From contig NC_066856.1 of the NCBI RefSeq assembly GCF_001640805.2, positions 3,944,826-4,008,825 on the forward strand: a stretch of DNA of 64,000 bases, in the 5' to 3' direction. A program made the position numbers and the translations under genes. The notes beneath the pieces are model-generated. The model did no database searches. It saw nothing but the letters and a program-made list of their open reading frames with translations, and was not told the origin of the DNA. This DNA is from Lates calcarifer (taxonomy: Eukaryota; Chordata; Actinopteri; Centropomidae). Of the stretch, positions 63,601 through 64,000 are shown piece after piece. Positions within the stretch are counted from its first letter, which is position 1, and every line of letters starts with the position of its first letter.

Positions 63601-64000
63601 TGAATATAGGATAAATGCAATATAAGGGACTCTGTGTCTGTGTGTTCTCTGCTGTTTCTGTTTTTATCTGCTATTTGCTTGTTTTCAGCTTATCTGTTTA
63701 TTTTACATTGTCAGGAATCTATGATGTTGTTAATATCTGTTTTTTGGCTGTTCTCTTCTCTTCTCCAGCCTTTGCCATGATGGGACTTTGCAGTGTGAAA
63801 TGAGAGAGTGTGAAGGTAAGAAAGCAGAATGATGAGAGTGATGAAAAGAACTCCTTCTTGAATAACTCCTTCATTCTGTTACCTTGCCTTTCTTTCCTTT
63901 CAGTCATCATCAGCGAGTGGTCAGAGTGGACTCCCTGTTCTCCCTGTGTACCCTCTTCCTCCCTGCAGCACAACACTTCCCAAACAGGGGTTATCAGTGG
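20288..64000 (+). CDS. sspo: SCO-spondin (102 exons traced, 3' end outside window)
   Basis: This gene encodes the giant secreted glycoprotein of the subcommissural organ and floor plate, which polymerises into Reissner's fibre in the brain ventricles and central canal and is needed for a straight body axis in zebrafish. I traced 102 exons, about 15.1 kb coding and ~5,040 codons. Modules in order: signal peptide, EMI, three VWD-C8-TIL units, LA1-10, TSR/TIL/VWC, F5/8C-1, LA11-12, F5/8C-2, LA13, Pro-Gly linker, LA14-15, then ~22 more TSRs alternating with TIL modules. Most module borders are phase 1. Four single-base insertions break the frame at about 31469, 40329, 42550 and 51375; everything else is intact. 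The last exon runs off at 64000, so the C-terminal modules, expected to include a cystine knot, are not seen. Confidence 0.96.
21863..24948 (+). CDS. sspo: sspo exons 5-11: VWD1, C8 and TIL1
   Basis: Exons are 21863-22086, 22292-22394, 22969-23127, 23464-23549, 23712-23837, 24320-24476 and 24696-24948. VWD1 runs from [20 protein letters not shown] through [16 protein letters not shown] to FGNSWKVP. The C8 domain follows (exons 9-10, with [15 protein letters not shown] and YCSLPP). TIL1 is in exon 11 ([10 protein letters not shown] ... CECPLG ... CPCFHRR). All junctions agree in phase. VWD-C8-TIL is the mucin/von Willebrand assembly, which multimerises secreted proteins. Confidence 0.93.
25056..27782 (+). 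CDS. sspo: sspo exons 12-17: VWD2, C8 and TIL2
   Basis: Exons are 25056-25197, 25304-25454, 26089-26261, 26498-26716, 26822-26987 and 27524-27782. VWD2 includes [16 protein letters not shown] and [21 protein letters not shown]8 is in exons 15-16 ([25 protein letters not shown]). TIL2 is in exon 17 ([16 protein letters not shown] ... CQCPLGL ... [13 protein letters not shown]). Odd point: exon 13 encodes a run of 11 glycines between two cysteines of VWD2. Confidence 0.93.
25358..25390 (+). repeat. sspo: GGA/GGT codon run, 11-Gly tract in VWD2
   Basis: Six GGA codons, then GGT GGT GGA GGA GGT, sit in frame between CGECTA and LGCLRE in exon 13. Exon borders on both sides are clean and the frame is kept. 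A GGN trinucleotide tract of this kind is prone to length change. Confidence 0.92.
27783..29481 (+). other. sspo: sspo intron 17, longest intron in the gene here
   Basis: A 1,699-bp intron separating two halves of a VWC-like/TIL cysteine stretch (CNTW|CVCERG). I see no exon and no clearly recognised transposon in it. Confidence 0.6.
29482..32798 (+). CDS. sspo: sspo exons 18-26: TIL, VWD3, C8 and TIL (one frameshift)
   Basis: Exons are 29482-29692, 30628-30722, 30803-31059, 31137-31271, 31428-31631, 31782-31909, 32113-32222, 32364-32513 and 32705-32798. Exon 18 ends at the GTGGGT donor after CPQGTVLL; only that choice lets [12 protein letters not shown] follow in frame. VWD3 opens [20 protein letters not shown] and reaches [10 protein letters not shown]8 is in exons 22-24, and a TIL in exons 25-26 ([14 protein letters not shown] ... 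CFCPAGT). In exon 22 the frame changes by one base near 31469, between [12 protein letters not shown] and RVGGLCGNF. Exon 24 has a TG microsatellite directly before its acceptor. Confidence 0.9.
31469..31470 (+). other. sspo: Frameshift 1 in sspo exon 22 (one extra base)
   Basis: The frame entering exon 22 reads [12 protein letters not shown] and then runs into a TAA. The VWD3 motif [11 protein letters not shown] continues immediately in the next frame. Either C31469 or A31470 is surplus, since removing either restores the family-typical RGRVGGLCG junction and agreement with the phase of exon 23. Confidence 0.9.
32057..32108 (+). repeat. sspo: (TG)n tract abutting the exon 24 acceptor
   Basis: About 50 bases of TG repeat, with a few GG breaks, end at TTCTAG right before exon 24 (32113). 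The tract replaces the usual pyrimidine-rich run of the 3' splice site. Confidence 0.9.
32930..36717 (+). CDS. sspo: sspo exons 27-35: ten LDL-receptor class A repeats, TSR1
   Basis: Exons are 32930-33139, 33906-34111, 34440-34554, 34932-35053, 35201-35374, 35454-35687, 35833-35955, 36230-36327 and 36486-36717. Ten LA repeats follow one another, each with six Cys and an acidic calcium site of the CDGxxDCxDGSDE type ([47 protein letters not shown] and others). LA2, LA3, LA4/5 and LA10 are split by introns, whereas exon 32 holds two whole repeats. Exon 35 ends LA10 and carries TSR1 ([15 protein letters not shown]). Ten in this first block matches the layout I recall for SCO-spondin. The role is probably binding of lipoprotein-type or other ligands in cerebrospinal fluid; this is an inference. 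Confidence 0.93.
33290..33740 (+). repeat. Degraded repeat with GCTAGCATG/ATGCTAA motifs in intron 27
   Basis: Inside intron 27 the phrases GCTAGCATGTTGCAG, AACATGCTAAATGTTAC, TTAGCATGCTG and GTTAGCATGTTAGCATGC recur. Together with TTGTTTGTTGGTCTGTCAGTC upstream, this looks like a multicopy fish repeat that I remember only by pattern. Confidence 0.5.
36822..39505 (+). CDS. sspo: sspo exons 36-42: TSR2, TIL, TSR3, VWC and Thr-rich linker
   Basis: Exons are 36822-36974, 37257-37394, 37527-37709, 37830-37980, 38547-38706, 39023-39071 and 39401-39505. TSR2 ([16 protein letters not shown]) is followed by a TIL module ([13 protein letters not shown] ... CWCPEGQV ... CVCEVAG), TSR3 ([17 protein letters not shown]), a VWC module (exons 39-41: [20 protein letters not shown] ... 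CCYCQ) and a Ser/Thr/Pro-rich linker, probably O-glycosylated, in exon 42. All phases agree. Confidence 0.9.
39626..41735 (+). CDS. sspo: sspo exons 43-50: F5/8C-1, LA11-12 (one frameshift)
   Basis: Exons are 39626-39753, 39994-40114, 40261-40389, 40494-40635, 40711-40881, 41029-41206, 41408-41483 and 41714-41735. F5/8C-1 (discoidin type) starts [13 protein letters not shown] and ends [10 protein letters not shown]. Its first exon must use the second of two nearby acceptors to keep frame. Exon 45 carries one surplus G near 40329, between FYIQFSH and [13 protein letters not shown]11 ([15 protein letters not shown]) and LA12 ([14 protein letters not shown]) follow, then a Thr/Pro linker and a 22-nt micro-exon encoding GGGPGYR. 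Confidence 0.9.
40329..40330 (+). other. sspo: Frameshift 2 in sspo exon 45 (one extra G)
   Basis: The frame entering from exon 44 reads [10 protein letters not shown] and then meets TGA. With one G fewer in the GG pair it continues [17 protein letters not shown], the normal discoidin core, and reaches exon 46 in the right phase. Confidence 0.92.
41835..44709 (+). CDS. sspo: sspo exons 51-58: F5/8C-2, LA13, Pro-Gly linker, LA14-15 (one frameshift)
   Basis: Exons are 41835-41955, 42080-42293, 42421-42563, 42681-42857, 43052-43213, 43439-43516, 43611-43766 and 44551-44709. F5/8C-2 starts [14 protein letters not shown] and includes [20 protein letters not shown] and [19 protein letters not shown]. 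Its closing GC is visible only if one T near 42550 is discounted. LA13 ([14 protein letters not shown]) follows. Exons 55-56 form a linker with six P-G-L/F turns. LA14 ([13 protein letters not shown]) and LA15 ([13 protein letters not shown]) come next. The two discoidin domains may bind matrix or cell surfaces (inference). Confidence 0.9.
42550..42550 (+). other. sspo: Frameshift 3 in sspo exon 53 (one extra T)
   Basis: As written the exon ends EILWLQRR, and joining it to exon 54 gives an immediate stop. Without T42550 it reads EILGCRG, restoring the final disulphide Cys of F5/8C-2 and the phase needed for DELVTPSS in exon 54. Confidence 0.92.
43911..44404. mobile_element. Tc1/mariner-like MITE in sspo intron 57
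   Basis: A ~490-bp element with inverted ends: CACTGTGCAAAGGTTTAGGC at the left and AAAAACTTTTGCACAGTAC at the right. TA-type flanks and the CTGTGCAAAAG termini suit a Tc1/mariner-type non-autonomous element. The interior has no intact transposase. The class is tentative. Confidence 0.55.
44799..49803 (+). CDS. sspo: sspo exons 59-73: TSR pairs alternating with TIL modules
   Basis: Exons are 44799-44963, 45064-45255, 45413-45535, 46134-46263, 46469-46594, 46774-46865, 47175-47372, 47506-47676, 47877-48132, 48242-48288, 48423-48593, 48794-48928, 49316-49452, 49540-49634 and 49754-49803. TSRs are exons 59, 60, 63/64, 65, 66, 69 and 70, marked by WSxW repeats for C-mannosylation and CSxxCG. TIL modules are exons 61-63, 67-68 and 71-73, each ending in a short CxCxxGxxxC tail exon. 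TSR exons are symmetrical phase 1-1, which suits duplication. Exon 65 has an unusual TSR with an insertion ([22 protein letters not shown]). No frame break was found here. Confidence 0.92.
50046..55500 (+). CDS. sspo: sspo exons 74-88: TSR/TIL array, second part (one frameshift)
   Basis: Exons are 50046-50216, 50839-51009, 51138-51217, 51306-51476, 51591-51637, 51764-51964, 52114-52284, 52926-53126, 53266-53365, 53463-53683, 53970-54122, 54285-54451, 54616-54761, 55057-55277 and 55465-55500. TSRs are exons 74, 75, 79, 80, 83, 84 and 87. TIL modules are 76-78, 81-83 and 85-87. In exons 83 and 87 the TIL tail and the following TSR are fused in one exon, although elsewhere an intron separates them. 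Exon 88 is a 36-nt Thr/Pro linker. Exon 77 carries one surplus G near 51375. Confidence 0.9.
51375..51376 (+). other. sspo: Frameshift 4 in sspo exon 77 (one extra G)
   Basis: The frame entering exon 77 reads [18 protein letters not shown] and then leaves the family pattern. With one G fewer in the GG pair it continues [18 protein letters not shown], the normal second half of a TIL module, and joins exon 78 in phase. Confidence 0.9.
55624..64000 (+). CDS. sspo: sspo exons 89-102: TSR/TIL array, third part (runs off window)
   Basis: Exons are 55624-55788, 56719-56931, 57212-57379, 57625-57759, 58947-59184, 59385-59537, 59672-59718, 59958-60128, 60336-60512, 61678-61833, 62083-62207, 63322-63461, 63769-63815 and 63904-64000. 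TSRs are exons 89, 90, 91, 93/94, 96, 97, 98 and 102. TIL modules are 92-93 and 99-101, with a VWC-like Cys stretch in 94-95. Exon 93 fuses the TIL end with the TSR start ([13 protein letters not shown]). Exon 102 opens a TSR ([12 protein letters not shown]) and is cut by the window end. Confidence 0.92.
55789..56718 (+). other. sspo: sspo intron 89
   Basis: A 930-bp AT-rich intron between two TSR exons. No exon or recognised element was seen. Confidence 0.55.
57760..58946 (+). other. sspo: sspo intron 92, probably with a degraded repeat
   Basis: A 1,187-bp intron splitting a TIL module. The part at about 58010-58560 (with GTTGGTGGAGACCAAAACC and AATGTTGCTCTGAGCCTGCTG) resembles a multicopy fish repeat that I remember by pattern only. 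Confidence 0.4.
59206..59242 (+). repeat. Short (TA)n-rich tract in intron 93
   Basis: An alternating ATATATAT tract with TATACATATA breaks lies just after the exon 93 donor. Confidence 0.8.
60513..61677 (+). other. sspo: sspo intron 97
   Basis: A 1,165-bp strongly AT-rich intron between two TSR exons. No exon or recognised transposon was seen. Confidence 0.55.
62208..63321 (+). other. sspo: sspo intron 99
   Basis: A 1,114-bp AT-rich intron splitting a TIL module ([14 protein letters not shown]). No exon or recognised element was seen. Confidence 0.55.

Noticed and set aside
1..64000. CRISPR arrays, bacterial operons, tRNA or rRNA genes
   Set aside because: No direct-repeat/spacer arrays, Shine-Dalgarno-led gene clusters, tRNA cloverleaf signatures or rRNA segments were seen. 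The intron-rich genes are vertebrate.

Overview
This window looks like ray-finned (teleost) fish chromosomal DNA. It has AT-rich intergenic sequence, microsatellites, degraded fish-type transposable elements, and many small exons with GT-AG introns. Two protein-coding genes can be read exon by exon. They lie head to head, with about 3.8 kb between their start codons.

Region 1-11.3 kb is gene-poor. It contains a frameshifted C2H2 zinc-finger relic (minus strand, ~0.54-0.84 kb) and a diverged tandem array of ~190-bp units at 4.76-6.05 kb, each unit looking like a miniature exon with splice-like edges. It also contains a (GA)n run, a LINE-type 3' tail and a Penelope-like element remnant near 9.5-10.1 kb.

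Region 11.3-16.5 kb (minus strand) is a complete four-coding-exon copper amine oxidase, best matching AOC1 (diamine oxidase). It encodes 742 aa with a signal peptide, the TPQ tyrosine, the catalytic Asp and three copper His. The 16.5-20.2 kb interval holds a ~700-bp hAT-like element with a degenerate 8-bp target duplication, a second degraded multicopy repeat, and a candidate TATA box just ahead of the next gene.

Region 20.3-64.0 kb (plus strand, running off the window) is SCO-spondin (sspo), the large secreted protein that makes Reissner's fibre. I traced 102 exons, about 15.1 kb of coding sequence and ~5,040 codons. Modules in order: signal peptide, EMI, three VWD-C8-TIL units, ten LDL-receptor A repeats, thrombospondin type 1 (TSR) and VWC modules, F5/8C-1, LA11-12, F5/8C-2, LA13, a Pro-Gly linker, LA14-15, then a long alternation of TSR and TIL modules. 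The C-terminus, expected to carry the last TSR/TIL modules and a cystine knot, lies beyond position 64000.

Splice phases agree across every exon junction except at four places. There a single extra base breaks the frame inside an otherwise intact domain (near 31469, 40329, 42550 and 51375). All four are insertions, which suggests uncorrected long-read indels, although a recent loss of function cannot be excluded from sequence alone. I found no clearly new biological system. The oddest structure is the tandem pseudo-exon array at 4.76-6.05 kb.
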